64,000 bases of DNA from Microbacterium sp. SY138 (GTDB lineage Bacteria > Actinomycetota > Actinomycetes > Actinomycetales > Microbacteriaceae). Location: contig NZ_CP155793.1 in assembly GCF_039729145.1 (NCBI RefSeq), positions 2,914,001 through 2,978,000 of the forward strand, in the 5' to 3' direction. This document shows, one piece after another, positions 27,984 to 37,383 of this stretch. Below the pieces are notes generated by a model. The model did no database searches. It saw only the letters and a list, made by a program, of their open reading frames with translations, and was not told where the DNA came from. The first letter of the stretch is position 1. The number at the start of each line of letters is the position of its first letter. A program made the translations under genes and the position numbers.

Positions 27984-28023
27984 GACGGTCTCCGGGATGC
28001 CGCGCGGCATCCCGGAGACCGTC
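27984..28023 (+). terminator. intercistronic hairpin between pstS and pstC
   Basis: Perfect 18-bp arms 27984-28001 and 28006-28023, loop GCGC, no T-run. It probably acts as a partial terminator or mRNA 3' stabiliser, raising PstS above the membrane components. Confidence 0.75.
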
Positions 28024-28069
28024 TGCTCGCGTCAGACACCCGATCTCCACTGAGCAGGAAGCAGCTCCC

Positions 28070-29020
28070 ATGACAGCCACGACCTCGCCGGCGTCGACGC
28101 GCATCGTCGCGAAGAAGCGCGCCGGTGACCTCTGGTTCTCCGGAACGGCGGTCGCCGCCGGATCCATGATCATGATCACGCTGGCCGCGGTCGCGATCTT
28201 CCTCATCGTGCAGTCCATTCCGGCCTTCACCGCGACAGCCGAGGATGCCTCGCTCCTCAAGACGAACTTCTGGGACTACGTCGGCCCACTCCTGTTCGGC
28301 ACGGTCTGGGCCGCCTTCCTGGCCCTCCTGCTCGCCGTGCCGCTCTCGCTCGGCGTCGCCCTGTTCATCACGCACTACGCACCGCGGCGGCTCGCTCAGG
28401 GCCTGGGCTACGTGGTCGACCTGCTGGCCGCCGTCCCCTCGGTCGTGTTCGGCCTCTGGGGAATCCTCGTCCTGGCTCCCGCTGTGCAGCCCATCTACGT
28501 CTGGCTGAACACGAACGCCTCCTGGATCCCGTTCTTCGACGGCGTCGTCTCCCCCACCGGACGGACGATCCTGACCGCCGCGATGGTGCTCGCCGTCATG
28601 GTCGTCCCGATCATCACGGCCATCTGCCGCGAGATCTTCCTGCAGACCCCTCGCCTTCACGAGGAGGCCGCCCTCGCCCTCGGCGCCACCCGCTGGGAGA
28701 TGGTGCGGATGGCCGTTCTTCCCTTCGGCCGTTCCGGCATCGTCTCCGCCTCCATGCTCGGCCTCGGCCGTGCGCTCGGCGAGACCATGGCCGTCGCGAT
28801 GGTGCTCTCGGTGAGCAAGGCCGTCACCTTCGAACTGCTCACCTCCACGAACCCCTCCACGATCGCAGCGAACATCGCGCTGACGTTCCCCGAGGCGTAC
28901 CAGGTCAACATCAACATCCTCATCGCGACCGGTCTGATCCTGTTCGTCGTGACGTTCGCGGTGAACGCTCTCGCACGCTGGTTCGTGAACCGCCGCAAGG
29001 AATTCTCGGGAGCGAACTGA
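28070..29020 (+). CDS. pstC: phosphate ABC transporter permease PstC
   Basis: Inner-membrane permease (316 aa) with about six helices, beginning SGTAVAAGSMIMITLAAVAI. The PstC pattern VDLLAAVPSVVFGLWGILVL and the EAA loop EEAALALGATRWEMVRMAVL are present. Start ATG with AGCAGGAAGCAG upstream. One base separates it from pstA. Confidence 0.95.
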   Translation: MTATTSPASTRIVAKKRAGDLWFSGTAVAAGSMIMITLAAVAIFLIVQSIPAFTATAEDASLLKTNFWDYVGPLLFGTVWAAFLALLLAVPLSLGVALFITHYAPRRLAQGLGYVVDLLAAVPSVVFGLWGILVLAPAVQPIYVWLNTNASWIPFFDGVVSPTGRTILTAAMVLAVMVVPIITAICREIFLQTPRLHEEAALALGATRWEMVRMAVLPFGRSGIVSASMLGLGRALGETMAVAMVLSVSKAVTFELLTSTNPSTIAANIALTFPEAYQVNINILIATGLILFVVTFAVNALARWFVNRRKEFSGAN

Positions 29021-29021
29021 C

Positions 29022-30125
29022 ATGACCGTTACCGCCCCTGAATCGTCTCGCACGGCGAGCGCGGCCCCCACCCAGCTGTCGCTCAGCTCGGGACACCTCC
29101 CCCGCTGGTCGCCGTGGGCGCTCCTCGCCCTCTCCCTCCTCATCGGCTTCACGCCCTTCGCTCTCGAGGCCCTCGCCAGCGGATCCGACCTCAACATCGC
29201 CGGCTCCGTCGTTCTCGGCGCGGTCATCTACCTGGTGCTCATCTACGTGATGTCGCGCATCATCGAAGGCTCCAGGAAGGCGCTGGACCGCCTGATCACC
29301 GGAATCGTGACCTCGGCGTTCGCCATCGCGATGGTGCCGCTGGTGTCCGTCGCGATCACCGTGGTCGCCAACGGCGTCGCCCGTTTCGACGGACTGTTCT
29401 TCTCGTCATCGATGCGCGGAGTGCTCGGTGAAGGCGGCGGCGCCCTGCACGCCATCATCGGCACGCTCCTGGTCACCCTCGCCGCCGCGATCATTTCGAT
29501 CCCGATCGGTCTGATGACGGCCGTCTACCTCGTCGAATACGGCAAGGGCGGCCGGATGGCCCGCACCATCACCTTCCTCGTCGATGTCATGACGGGAATC
29601 CCGTCGATCGTCGCCGGTCTGTTCGCCTACGCCGTCTTCGCGCTGATCTTCGGACCCGGCGTGCGCATGGGCATCGCGGGCTCGGTCGCGTTGGCCGTGC
29701 TCATGATCCCCGTCGTCGTGCGCTCCACCGAGGAGATGCTGCGACTGGTGCCGAACGAGCTGCGCGAAGCGTCGTACGCGCTCGGGGTGCCGAAATGGCT
29801 CACGATCGTCAAGGTGGTCCTCCCGACCTCGATCGCCGGCATCACCACGGGTGTCATGCTCGCCATCTCGCGCGTGATCGGAGAGACCGCGCCCCTGCTG
29901 CTGACGGCCGGCTTCACCGACGCGATGAACTACAACCTGTTCAGCGGACGCATGCAGACGCTCCCGGTGTTCACGTACTCGCAGTACGCGTACCAGGGCA
30001 TCCCCGCTGAGGCATACGTGGAGCGGGCCTGGGCCGCAGCCCTGACGCTCATCATCATCGTCATGCTGCTCAACCTGATCGCGCGCCTCGTCGCGAAGAT
30101 CTTCGCACCCAAGACCGGCCGCTGA
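29022..30125 (+). CDS. pstA: phosphate ABC transporter permease PstA
   Basis: Partner permease (367 aa). Long N-terminal region with two extra helices, then the permease core: [41 protein letters not shown] loop [20 protein letters not shown] and [20 protein letters not shown]. Follows pstC after one base. Confidence 0.95.
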   Translation: MTVTAPESSRTASAAPTQLSLSSGHLPRWSPWALLALSLLIGFTPFALEALASGSDLNIAGSVVLGAVIYLVLIYVMSRIIEGSRKALDRLITGIVTSAFAIAMVPLVSVAITVVANGVARFDGLFFSSSMRGVLGEGGGALHAIIGTLLVTLAAAIISIPIGLMTAVYLVEYGKGGRMARTITFLVDVMTGIPSIVAGLFAYAVFALIFGPGVRMGIAGSVALAVLMIPVVVRSTEEMLRLVPNELREASYALGVPKWLTIVKVVLPTSIAGITTGVMLAISRVIGETAPLLLTAGFTDAMNYNLFSGRMQTLPVFTYSQYAYQGIPAEAYVERAWAAALTLIIIVMLLNLIARLVAKIFAPKTGR

Positions 30126-30153
30126 GCCTCGACCCGACAAGCAAGGAACTGCA

Positions 30154-30933
<780 letters not shown>

Positions 30934-30997
30934 GCGCTGGGTCCCTGCTGCTGCACCCCTGCTGCTTCTTCGCCAAAACCCAGATCACTTGAGTCGC

Positions 30998-31028
30998 CGA
31001 CGGCGTGTCACCTGTTGACACGCCGTCG
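30998..31028 (+). terminator. hairpin after pstB
   Basis: 13-bp arms CGACGGCGTGTCA / TGACACGCCGTCG, 65 bases past the pstB stop. Confidence 0.7.
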
Positions 31029-31173
31029 CGTCGTTCGTGCGGTGCGTTCCGGCGAAGCGCTGCGACCTCGCCAGGGCGTCTATGCGCTCCCCGACACCGC
31101 GGAGGCCTGGGTGCATGCGGCCTCTCACGGAGGCACGATCCGATGTGCGCGAGCCGCAGCGGAGCATGGGCTC
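31012..31173 (+). pseudogene. remnant of AbiEi-antitoxin-type/DUF559 protein
   Basis: In frame it reads LLTRRRVVRAVRSGEALRPR, QGVYALPDTAEAW and HGGTIRCARAAAEHGL. This matches the N-terminal winged-helix region of AbiEi-like antitoxin-domain proteins, which in actinobacteria often carry a DUF559 nuclease-like C terminus. Homology ends near 31173 and the rest of the gene is missing. There is no convincing start; it overlaps the pstB terminator. Confidence 0.6.
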
Positions 31174-31208
31174 GAGGCGGGCGTGCGTGGGAGGGTGGGC
31201 GGGTGGGA

Positions 31209-32093
31209 TCAGTCGCGCGGCGAGAGCAGGTAGCGGTTCAGCGCGGCCGTGAGCGTGCGGTCGACCGGAAGGGAGACGCCATCGACGGCGGTGATCGCCG
31301 CGGCGAGGCGCACGCTCGACACGAGCCACGCGGCGTCCGCCTGCGGAAGGTCGGTTGCCGGGATGCGGTCGTACCCGACGTCGAAACCCTGGGCGGCGAG
31401 GTGCTCGTACACGCTGAGCTGCGTCGTACCGTGCAGGATGCCACCCGTCGGAGCCGGCGTCACGAAACGGTCGCCGAAGCGGAGGATCAGGGAAGCCGTC
31501 GGAGCCTCCAGCACGAAGCCGTCGCTCGAGAGGAAGATCGCATCGTCCGCACCACGCCGGTGCGCCTCGCGCAGGGCCGCCATGTTCACGGCGTACGACA
31601 GCGTCTTCGCTCCCAGCAGCAGCCACGGAGCCCGCTCCGCTGCACCCAGGTCGTACCCGCGGTCGAGCGTCACGACGCGCACACCATGCTCTCGCACGGC
31701 GGAGAAATCGGAGGCCGGAGCCGCGGTCACCCATGCCGTCGGAGTGGGCCCGTGCTCGACTCCGCGGCTGAGGATGAGCTTGATGACGGACTCGCCCGCT
31801 CCGAGCTGTGCAGCCGCCTGATCGACCGCCTGCCGCCATTGCATGAGATTCGGGACCGGAAGGTCGCACAGCCGTGCCGAGTGGGCGAGGCGTTCCAGGT
31901 GCGGGACGACCTCCTGCGCGTGCCCGTCGATCACGCCGATCGACTCGAACACCCCGTCACCGCGCTGTGTGCTCAGCTCCCCCACACTGAGCGCGGGGGC
32001 GGCGGCGTCCACCTGCGTGAAGGTCTCGGAGAAGTCGCTGCGCTGTTCGTCGGCGGCGACGGGATCGATCATGAGTGCGAAGCGCCCGGTCAT
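31209..32093 (-). CDS. pabC: class IV aminotransferase, aminodeoxychorismate lyase-like
   Basis: PLP enzyme of fold type IV (294 aa). GDGVFESIGVIDGHAQEVVPH is the N-terminal signature; the Schiff-base Lys is in LLGAKTLSYAVNMAA; the phosphate-binding end is TGGILHGTTQLSVYEHLA. Best fit is 4-amino-4-deoxychorismate lyase of folate synthesis, but D-amino-acid or branched-chain transaminases share the fold, so the symbol is tentative. Stands alone. Confidence 0.75.
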   Translation of the reverse strand: MTGRFALMIDPVAADEQRSDFSETFTQVDAAAPALSVGELSTQRGDGVFESIGVIDGHAQEVVPHLERLAHSARLCDLPVPNLMQWRQAVDQAAAQLGAGESVIKLILSRGVEHGPTPTAWVTAAPASDFSAVREHGVRVVTLDRGYDLGAAERAPWLLLGAKTLSYAVNMAALREAHRRGADDAIFLSSDGFVLEAPTASLILRFGDRFVTPAPTGGILHGTTQLSVYEHLAAQGFDVGYDRIPATDLPQADAAWLVSSVRLAAAITAVDGVSLPVDRTLTAALNRYLLSPRD

Positions 32094-32147
32094 GATCCGA
32101 GCCTAGAGGGCGGGAATACCGTCCGCCGCATCGCGTTACAATGGAGT

Positions 32148-32234
32148 GGCCGGGCCGCATAACCCCGGGCTCCAATTTTTGCCGCTGCGAGCGGCCTTCC
32201 GCCGAGAGGCGTTCTTGCGGCCCGGTCTTTTCTT
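32148..32234 (+). ncRNA. candidate structured small RNA or leader
   Basis: A -10-like TTACAAT (32136-32142) lies six bases before a 12-nt segment at 32148-32159 that pairs with 32216-32227 (GGCCGGGCCGCA with TGCGGCCCGGTC, one G-U). Two small hairpins lie inside: GCCGCT-GCG-AGCGGC and CGCC-GAGA-GGCG. The closing stem is followed by TTTTCTT. No coding pattern is seen on either strand. The arrangement (promoter, closed multibranch fold, U-rich end) suggests a short independent transcript. No known family recognised. Confidence 0.5.
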
Positions 32235-32290
32235 GCCCGGAGCGGTTTCGCTCATCCGGATCGCCTTCCCATCGGGCCACCCGATGCTCG

Positions 32291-32920
32291 TCAGGCGAGC
32301 GCATCCATCCGCCACAGCACGGCGGATGCGGCCAGATCCTGTCCGTAACTGCTCAGTCGCAGCGCTCGCGTGGTCAGTTCGCTGGATCGTGCGGGCTCGG
32401 TCGGTTCGTAGTCGTCAGCCGTGTGTGTCGCCCCGGAGGCCTGCACACGGCAGAAGGCCGCGGCGCGGTCGAGCGCCACGGCGAAGTCGCCACGGAATGC
32501 CCCCCGCAGGATCGTGTCGATCAGAGCGACCAGCTCGTCCGGACTCGCCGGCACCGGCGCACCGGCGATCGCCGCATCCGCCGACGGCAATTCGACGCGC
32601 CCGCGGTCGTACAGGAGGGCCGCGGTCTGCGGGTCGCCGTGGATCGCGAGCTGCAGCACGTAGAGGCGCCACAGGGCGCCGGGGAGAGTCCGTGAGGGTG
32701 CTTTCGACCACAGCTCCGCGATCTCGTCGATTCCGTGTTCGGCGGTGAAGGCGACGAGTCTTTCGGCGCTCGCTCCGCTCTCGTCGGCGCGGACGCGGGT
32801 CAGCAGAGCGGATGCCGTGGCATGCGCGATACGCGTCTCCTCGGCGGGGTCGTGTGCGCCGACGATGTTGTCGAAGGCGCTCGTCGGGCGGCGCACGGGG
32901 CGATGATACTGCTCGGGCAT
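32291..32920 (-). CDS. conserved hypothetical protein (209 aa)
   Basis: Mostly helical, soluble protein: FDNIVGAHDPAEETRIAHAT, ALLTRVRADE, EIAELWSKAPSRTLPGALWR. ATG 32920 is chosen for the GGAGGG site just upstream. It resembles small actinobacterial proteins found beside anti-sigma factors, but I cannot name a family. Downstream of rskA on the same strand with a 29-bp gap, so it may belong to the sigK-rskA operon. Confidence 0.72.
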   Translation of the reverse strand: MPEQYHRPVRRPTSAFDNIVGAHDPAEETRIAHATASALLTRVRADESGASAERLVAFTAEHGIDEIAELWSKAPSRTLPGALWRLYVLQLAIHGDPQTAALLYDRGRVELPSADAAIAGAPVPASPDELVALIDTILRGAFRGDFAVALDRAAAFCRVQASGATHTADDYEPTEPARSSELTTRALRLSSYGQDLAASAVLWRMDALA

Positions 32921-32949
32921 CCCTCCAGGGTACGCGCGATCAGTGCGGC

Positions 32950-33741
32950 TCACGCCGTGGGGATGACGATCACCGGATCGGTCGTCGGCTGGCCCGACGG
33001 AGATCCGCCGGCCTGCTCCACGGTCACCGCGATCGCGTCACCCGCCTGCATATCACCGGCGAGGAGGGCGGTGGCGTCACCACCGTCGACATCGAACACT
33101 CCGGCGGAGACCGGAGCGTCACCGCGCACGAACCACAGCTCATACGTCTGGCCTTCACCCGCACTCGGGAGACCATCGGCCACGAGCACGGCCTTGCCGG
33201 TGGAAGCCGACCAGTGCGCTGTCGCGCTTCCTCCGTCGTCGAGCGTCACCGTCGCCTGCTGGGCGTCGTCGGCTGCTTCGATCTCCTGCAGCGCGATGAC
33301 ACTCGCGGGCGGGTTCAGCTGCTGATTGAGGGCGACCGCGCCGATGCCGACGCCCACCAGCACGGCGAGACACGCCGCCAGGGCGAAGACGGTGCGGGTC
33401 CAGCGACGCTGCTTCTTCGGCTCGGGCTGAGGCTCGGTGTGGGACACGTCGACGACTGCGGGACGTTCCTCGTGCGATGACGAGACGTCGGTGTCGGTCC
33501 GCGATCCACCGTTCTGGGGCATGTCCGCGATCTGCGCGAGCAGCGCGGATCGGATGTGTGCGGGAGCGGCGACGGGCTCGACAGGGTCTGCGAGCGACGC
33601 GGCCGTCGCGATATCCGCATCCACCGTGTCCTCCCATTCCGGGTGCTCCGCGAGGGCTGAACGGTATCGACGCTCGTCGTCAGCGGAGAGCGAGTGCAGC
33701 GCGGCACCTGCCGCGAGTTGCTCGAAGTCCTTCTCGTTCAT
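32950..33741 (-). CDS. rskA: RskA-type anti-sigma factor
   Basis: Membrane anti-sigma factor (263 aa). Short cytoplasmic N terminus (MNEKDFEQLAAGAALHSLSA), one membrane helix (TVFALAACLAVLVGVGIGAV), then the extracytoplasmic RskA domain with ATAHWSASTGKAVLVADGL, QTYELWFVRGDAP and SAGVFDV. RskA holds SigK inactive until proteolysis. Start overlaps the sigK stop (ATGA), giving coupled translation. C terminus VIVIPTA. Confidence 0.9.
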   Translation of the reverse strand: MNEKDFEQLAAGAALHSLSADDERRYRSALAEHPEWEDTVDADIATAASLADPVEPVAAPAHIRSALLAQIADMPQNGGSRTDTDVSSSHEERPAVVDVSHTEPQPEPKKQRRWTRTVFALAACLAVLVGVGIGAVALNQQLNPPASVIALQEIEAADDAQQATVTLDDGGSATAHWSASTGKAVLVADGLPSAGEGQTYELWFVRGDAPVSAGVFDVDGGDATALLAGDMQAGDAIAVTVEQAGGSPSGQPTTDPVIVIPTA

Positions 33742-34337
33742 GCCGTCACCCCCATCGCCGTACGCAGACGGCTGAGCCCGTCTCGCATCCGTGTCTTGAT
33801 TGTCCCCAGCGGCGCCCCCACGAGGGCCGCGATCTCGTTCTGACTGTAACCGCCGTAATACGCGAGGACGAGTGCTTCGCGCTGAGCTTCCGGAAGCCCC
33901 GAAAGCGCCTCGACGACCTTCCCTCCCTCGATCCCCAATTCGACCTGCTCCGCGACACTGTCGTGCGCGACGCCGATGTCCTTGAATCCTGCTCGTACGT
34001 CCCGGTCCGCGCTCGATTGCGATGCCCGCACTCGGTCGACGGCCCGGCGATGAGCGATCGTCATGACCCACGCTCGTCCCTGACCTCTGTTCGGAGCGAA
34101 GCGGGAAGCGGATTGCCAGATCTCGAGAAAAACCTCCTGGAGCACCTCTTCGCTCTGCGCGCGATTGATAAGGACGCGGAGGATGAGGCCGAACACGCGG
34201 GAGGACAGCGTGTCATAGAGCGTGGCGAAGGCAGCCTGATCACCGGAGGCGACGCGGACGAGGAGGTCGGCGACAGCATCCTGCGTCGCTCCGTCCTCGG
34301 GAACGTCGAACCCATCGATGACCATCCCCATAAGCAT
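33738..34337 (-). CDS. sigK: ECF sigma factor SigK
   Basis: A 199-residue ECF sigma factor. Region 2: LYDTLSSRVFGLILRVL, EEVLQEVFLEIWQSASRF (Pribnow-box contact) and GRAWVMTIAHRRAVDRVRA. Region 4: LPEAQREALVLAYYGGYSQ, then IGTIKTRMRDGLSRLR-type helix (GTIKTRMRDG). ATG 34337 has GGAGG nine bases upstream. The pairing with rskA and the divergent fasciclin gene mirrors the mycobacterial SigK-RskA-MPT70/83 system. Confidence 0.9.
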   Translation of the reverse strand: MLMGMVIDGFDVPEDGATQDAVADLLVRVASGDQAAFATLYDTLSSRVFGLILRVLINRAQSEEVLQEVFLEIWQSASRFAPNRGQGRAWVMTIAHRRAVDRVRASQSSADRDVRAGFKDIGVAHDSVAEQVELGIEGGKVVEALSGLPEAQREALVLAYYGGYSQNEIAALVGAPLGTIKTRMRDGLSRLRTAMGVTA

Positions 34338-34454
34338 GCCGCATCTCCTCCCCGATCACGTGCAGACGTCACCCGAATGTGAAGGAATCGACCTCGCGAA
34401 TCGTGCGCTCCGGCGCCGTCGTCGGAGCTGTTTCCAAGATTTCTGAGATTCTTC

Positions 34455-34480
34455 CCATCCGATCCCGAATGGGCTCCGAA
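34455..34480 (+). promoter_or_regulatory. SigK-type promoter of the fasciclin gene
   Basis: CCATCC (34455-34460), a 16-bp spacer, then CGAA (34477-34480), 53 bases before the fasciclin start codon. This matches the mycobacterial SigK consensus as I recall it (CCATCC and CGAA elements). No equally good copy is seen in front of sigK itself. Confidence 0.65.
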
Positions 34481-34533
34481 CAGCACTCGACGCCACGGAG
34501 AGGCCGTGGCTCAGTTTTCTGAAGGAGCTCGAC

Positions 34534-35193
34534 ATGTTCAGCACCAAGAAGAAGGTCACCGCGGCAATCACCCTCGGCCTGGCGAGCGCGTTCCTGCTCT
34601 CCGCCTGTTCCATGGGCAGCGGCAGCACCTCGGACTCGTCTTCCGAGCCGAAGGCACCGGAGACGTCGGAGTCGACGCCGATGGAGATGGACCCGGCAGC
34701 CAACCTGGTCGGCCCCGGCTGCGCGGCGTACGCCGACGCTGTGCCGGACGGCGCGGGTTCCGTCGAGGGAATGTCGCAGGACCCGGTCGCGGTCGCGGCC
34801 TCGAACAACCCGCTGCTGACCACGCTGGTCTCGGCGGTGAGCGGACAGCTCAACCCCGACGTCGACCTCGTCGACACCCTGAACGGCAGCGAGTTCACGG
34901 TCTTCGCACCGGTCGACGACGCGTTCGCGAAGATCGACCCGGCCACCATCGAGGCCCTCAAGACCGACAGCGCCACGCTGAGCTCGATCCTGACGTACCA
35001 CGTGGTTCCCGGCCAGATCGACCCGGCCGACATCGACGGCATGCACAAGACCGTGCAGGGCGCCGAGCTCGAGGTCACGGGCAGCGGTGACGACCTGATG
35101 GTCAACGACGCCAAGGTGATCTGCGGTGGAGTCAAGACCGCGAACGCGACCGTGTACCTCATCGACACGGTTCTGATGCCCCCGGCTTCCTGA
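34534..35193 (+). CDS. fasciclin (FAS1) domain lipoprotein, MPT83-like
   Basis: Surface lipoprotein (219 aa). Signal [20 protein letters not shown] with lipobox LSAC, a Ser/Glu-rich spacer, then one FAS1 domain: [31 protein letters not shown] (H1 motif), [14 protein letters not shown] and [12 protein letters not shown] (H2). FAS1 domains mediate adhesion; the homologues MPT70/MPT83 are the main SigK targets in mycobacteria. RBS GAAGGAG. Divergent from sigK-rskA. Confidence 0.92.
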   Translation: MFSTKKKVTAAITLGLASAFLLSACSMGSGSTSDSSSEPKAPETSESTPMEMDPAANLVGPGCAAYADAVPDGAGSVEGMSQDPVAVAASNNPLLTTLVSAVSGQLNPDVDLVDTLNGSEFTVFAPVDDAFAKIDPATIEALKTDSATLSSILTYHVVPGQIDPADIDGMHKTVQGAELEVTGSGDDLMVNDAKVICGGVKTANATVYLIDTVLMPPAS

Positions 35194-35267
35194 GCCAGGG
35201 ATCGCCGGGTGGGAGGACGCCCGGCACACGCCCTCTCGGAAGCAGGGGGAGGATCCCGAGAGGGAAA

Positions 35268-35304
35268 AGGGGCCGTCGGCGGTGCTGTGTCGCCGACGGC
35301 CCCT
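35268..35304 (+). terminator. hairpin after fasciclin gene
   Basis: 14-bp arms AGGGGCCGTCGGCG / CGCCGACGGCCCCT. A second weaker hairpin (CCCTCTCGG / CCGAGAGGG) lies at 35231-35264. Confidence 0.8.
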
Positions 35305-35330
35305 CGTCGTGCGCACTAGACTTTGATGAG

Positions 35331-35403
35331 GGGCCTCTAGCTCAGTTGGCAGAGCATCGGACTTTTAATCCGCGGGTCGTGGGTTCGAGCCCCACGGGGC
35401 CCA
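35331..35403 (+). tRNA. tRNA-Lys (anticodon UUU)
   Basis: 73-nt cloverleaf: acceptor GGGCCTC / GGGGCCC (one G-U), D-arm GCTCAGTTGGCAGAGC, anticodon stem CGGA-CTTTTAA-TCCG with TTT, T-arm GTGGG-TTCGAGC-CCCAC, discriminator A. CCA is not encoded. Confidence 0.97.
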
Positions 35404-35429
35404 CCGCAGGTCGCCGCTCGGCGACTGTC

Positions 35430-35885
35430 TCAGGACTCGCCGCCGGGCGCGCCCGACAACAGTTCCGCTCGGATGTCGGCCACACCGTCCGGCAGCGACT
35501 CCCCTTCGAGAGCGAAGACCGGCGCTTCCTGGCTTCCCCCGATGCCGCACACCGCGACGCTGTCCGCACCGTCGAGCGACTTGGGGATGACCACGAACCA
35601 GAGCGACGACGACGCGAGCCATTCGGTGGTCGCCATGTCTCCGAAATACGTGGCATCCGGTGCGAGAGCTCGGGTCCTCTCGGTGCAGAGATCGACGAGC
35701 GCAGTCGTGGTGAACTCCGTTCCCGTCGCCGGCGGTTCCGTGGTCTCGATCGCCGAGGGGGTCGGGGTGGGCGTGGGTGAAGAGGTCCTCGATGCGGAGG
35801 GCGAAGGGCTCGACGCCGGCTCGGGGGCACACCCCGCGAGCAGGATGAGTACCGGGAGGAGGAGGAGTGCAGGACGGACGCGCAT
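35430..35885 (-). CDS. putative lipoprotein
   Basis: A 151-residue lipoprotein: MRVRPALLLLPVLILLAGC with lipobox LAGC, a Ser/Pro/Thr-rich spacer, then a small globular domain with two Cys (VDLCTERTR and VAVCGIGG) that could form a disulfide. ATG 35885 begins the signal. Function unknown. Confidence 0.78.
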   Translation of the reverse strand: MRVRPALLLLPVLILLAGCAPEPASSPSPSASRTSSPTPTPTPSAIETTEPPATGTEFTTTALVDLCTERTRALAPDATYFGDMATTEWLASSSLWFVVIPKSLDGADSVAVCGIGGSQEAPVFALEGESLPDGVADIRAELLSGAPGGES

Positions 35886-36056
35886 ATCTGGATCGTACTG
35901 CCGGGACTCGCGCACCTGTGACGAGCGCTCCGTGGAGGACCGTTCCCCCTTATCACCGGCTCATCACCTCGGCCACCCCCTTCCTTCCTCCCCCCGATCC
36001 GGGAGATCGTCGAGTCGTCCCCGAACGGCGGACGACTCTCAAGGAAAGGACGGACG

Positions 36057-36602
36057 ATGACTCTCAGCGGCAGCCGCGTGGCATTCCTCGCGACAGACGG
36101 ATTCGAAGACAGTGAGCTCACGAGTCCCTGGGATGCCGTGACGGCAGAAGGCGCGAGCGCGACCTTGATCGCTCCGGACGGCGCTGCCATCACCGGCAAG
36201 AACGGCCATGAGCAAGCCGTCGATCTGCGCGCAACCGAGACCAGTGCGGACGATTTCGACGCGCTGGTACTCCCCGGCGGCGTCGTCAACGCCGATCACC
36301 TGCGCATGGACAAGGCTTCGATCGACCTGGCACGAGCATTCTTCGAGCAGCACAAGCCGGTAGGCGTGATCTGCCACGGTGCGTGGATCCTGATCGAAGC
36401 CGGTGTCGTCGACGGACGCACGCTCACCAGCTATCCGAGCCTGACCACCGATCTGCGCAACGCCGGAGCGACGTGGGTGGATGAGGAGGTGGTGGTCGAT
36501 GAGGGCCTGGTCTCCAGCCGCACTCCCGACGACCTGCCGGCTTTCAACGCGAAGCTCGTCGAGGAGATCGGCGAAGGGAAGCACGCCGGACAGACCGCCT
36601 GA
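36057..36602 (+). CDS. DJ-1/PfpI-family protein
   Basis: A 181-residue glutamine-amidotransferase-like protein, PfpI/YhbO type. Conserved Glu in LATDGFEDSELTSPWDA, LVLPGGVVNAD, and the nucleophile elbow VGVICHGAWILIEAG with the catalytic Cys. Relatives act as deglycases or stress proteins. ATG after AAAGGACG. Confidence 0.9.
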   Translation: MTLSGSRVAFLATDGFEDSELTSPWDAVTAEGASATLIAPDGAAITGKNGHEQAVDLRATETSADDFDALVLPGGVVNADHLRMDKASIDLARAFFEQHKPVGVICHGAWILIEAGVVDGRTLTSYPSLTTDLRNAGATWVDEEVVVDEGLVSSRTPDDLPAFNAKLVEEIGEGKHAGQTA

Positions 36603-36617
36603 CGGTCAGGCTCAGGC

Positions 36618-37133
36618 TCAGGCTCGCGCACGGTGCCGACGCACGGCCGCACGGTTCGCGCAGCGCACGGAGCAGAAGCGCTGGCGGCCGTTGCGGGTCA
36701 CGTCCGCGACGACGTTCGTGCACGGCGTGGCCTGGCATCGGCCGAGCCGGCTCATTCCCCGGGTGACCAGGTGCAGCGACGTGCCGAGGCTGATGATCGC
36801 CCGGAGCACGTAGGGCAGGGACGGGACGTCGTCGCGGTAGTGCAGGTGCCACCCCTCGCCGTCGTGGTTCGTCAATCTCGGATAGGCGGCTGCGGCGGCG
36901 AGTTGTGCGTTGAGTAGCACCGCCCGCGCGTCGGGGTCGGGTTGATCCACGATCGCCAGCCAGTCGTCGATGACGGCTCTGACCTTCTCGTGGTCGTCGG
37001 CGGCGGGCGGGAACGTCTGCGTCATCCCGAGTTCCAGGGTGCGCTCCTCGATCCCAGCGCGGGTCTCCGGCCAGTCGTTGGCCAGCGACGCGGCGAGCAG
37101 CACCGCGTACTCGCCGTAAGGGTTGAGATGCAT
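36618..37133 (-). CDS. CGNR zinc-finger protein
   Basis: A 171-residue predicted regulator. N-terminal ABATE-like domain (YAVLLAASLAND) and C-terminal CGNR zinc finger: CQATPCTNVVADVTRNGRQR, FCSVRCANRAAVRRHRARA, with four Cys. The family is thought to bind DNA or RNA. Convergent with the DJ-1 gene. Confidence 0.88.
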   Translation of the reverse strand: MHLNPYGEYAVLLAASLANDWPETRAGIEERTLELGMTQTFPPAADDHEKVRAVIDDWLAIVDQPDPDARAVLLNAQLAAAAAYPRLTNHDGEGWHLHYRDDVPSLPYVLRAIISLGTSLHLVTRGMSRLGRCQATPCTNVVADVTRNGRQRFCSVRCANRAAVRRHRARA

Positions 37134-37158
37134 AAGACCATTACATCACGCTGGAAGC

Positions 37159-37383
37159 ATGACTTCGCTGAACACCCTTCCCGTCCCCCGCATCCGCCCC
37201 GCCGCCGAGGCGCACGAGCACGCTTGGCTGGTGGAGTCACGGCATCCGACGAGCGAGGGAGTCGTGCTCTACGTGCGGTGCACCGCCTGTGACACGCGCC
37301 GGGTCGACGTGCAGGCGCATTCGCAGACGCCTCCGGCAGCGCTGAGCGGCGAACTGGGCGGCGTCACGCCGTCAGTTCGATGA
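37159..37383 (+). CDS. small CxxC protein (74 aa)
   Basis: Starts MTSLNTLPVPRIRP at ATG 37159; the single CxxC is in YVRCTACDTRRVDV. The short beta-rich core HAWLVESRHPTSEGVVLYVR resembles the small DUF-type zinc-ribbon-like proteins of actinobacteria. Its 3' end overlaps the convergent DUF1697 gene by 20 bp. Function unknown. Confidence 0.65.
   Translation: MTSLNTLPVPRIRPAAEAHEHAWLVESRHPTSEGVVLYVRCTACDTRRVDVQAHSQTPPAALSGELGGVTPSVR

Noticed and set aside
32141..32695. Plus-strand frame over the candidate RNA
   Set aside because: Runs into an antisense gene, and its codons follow the paired stems, so structure explains it better.
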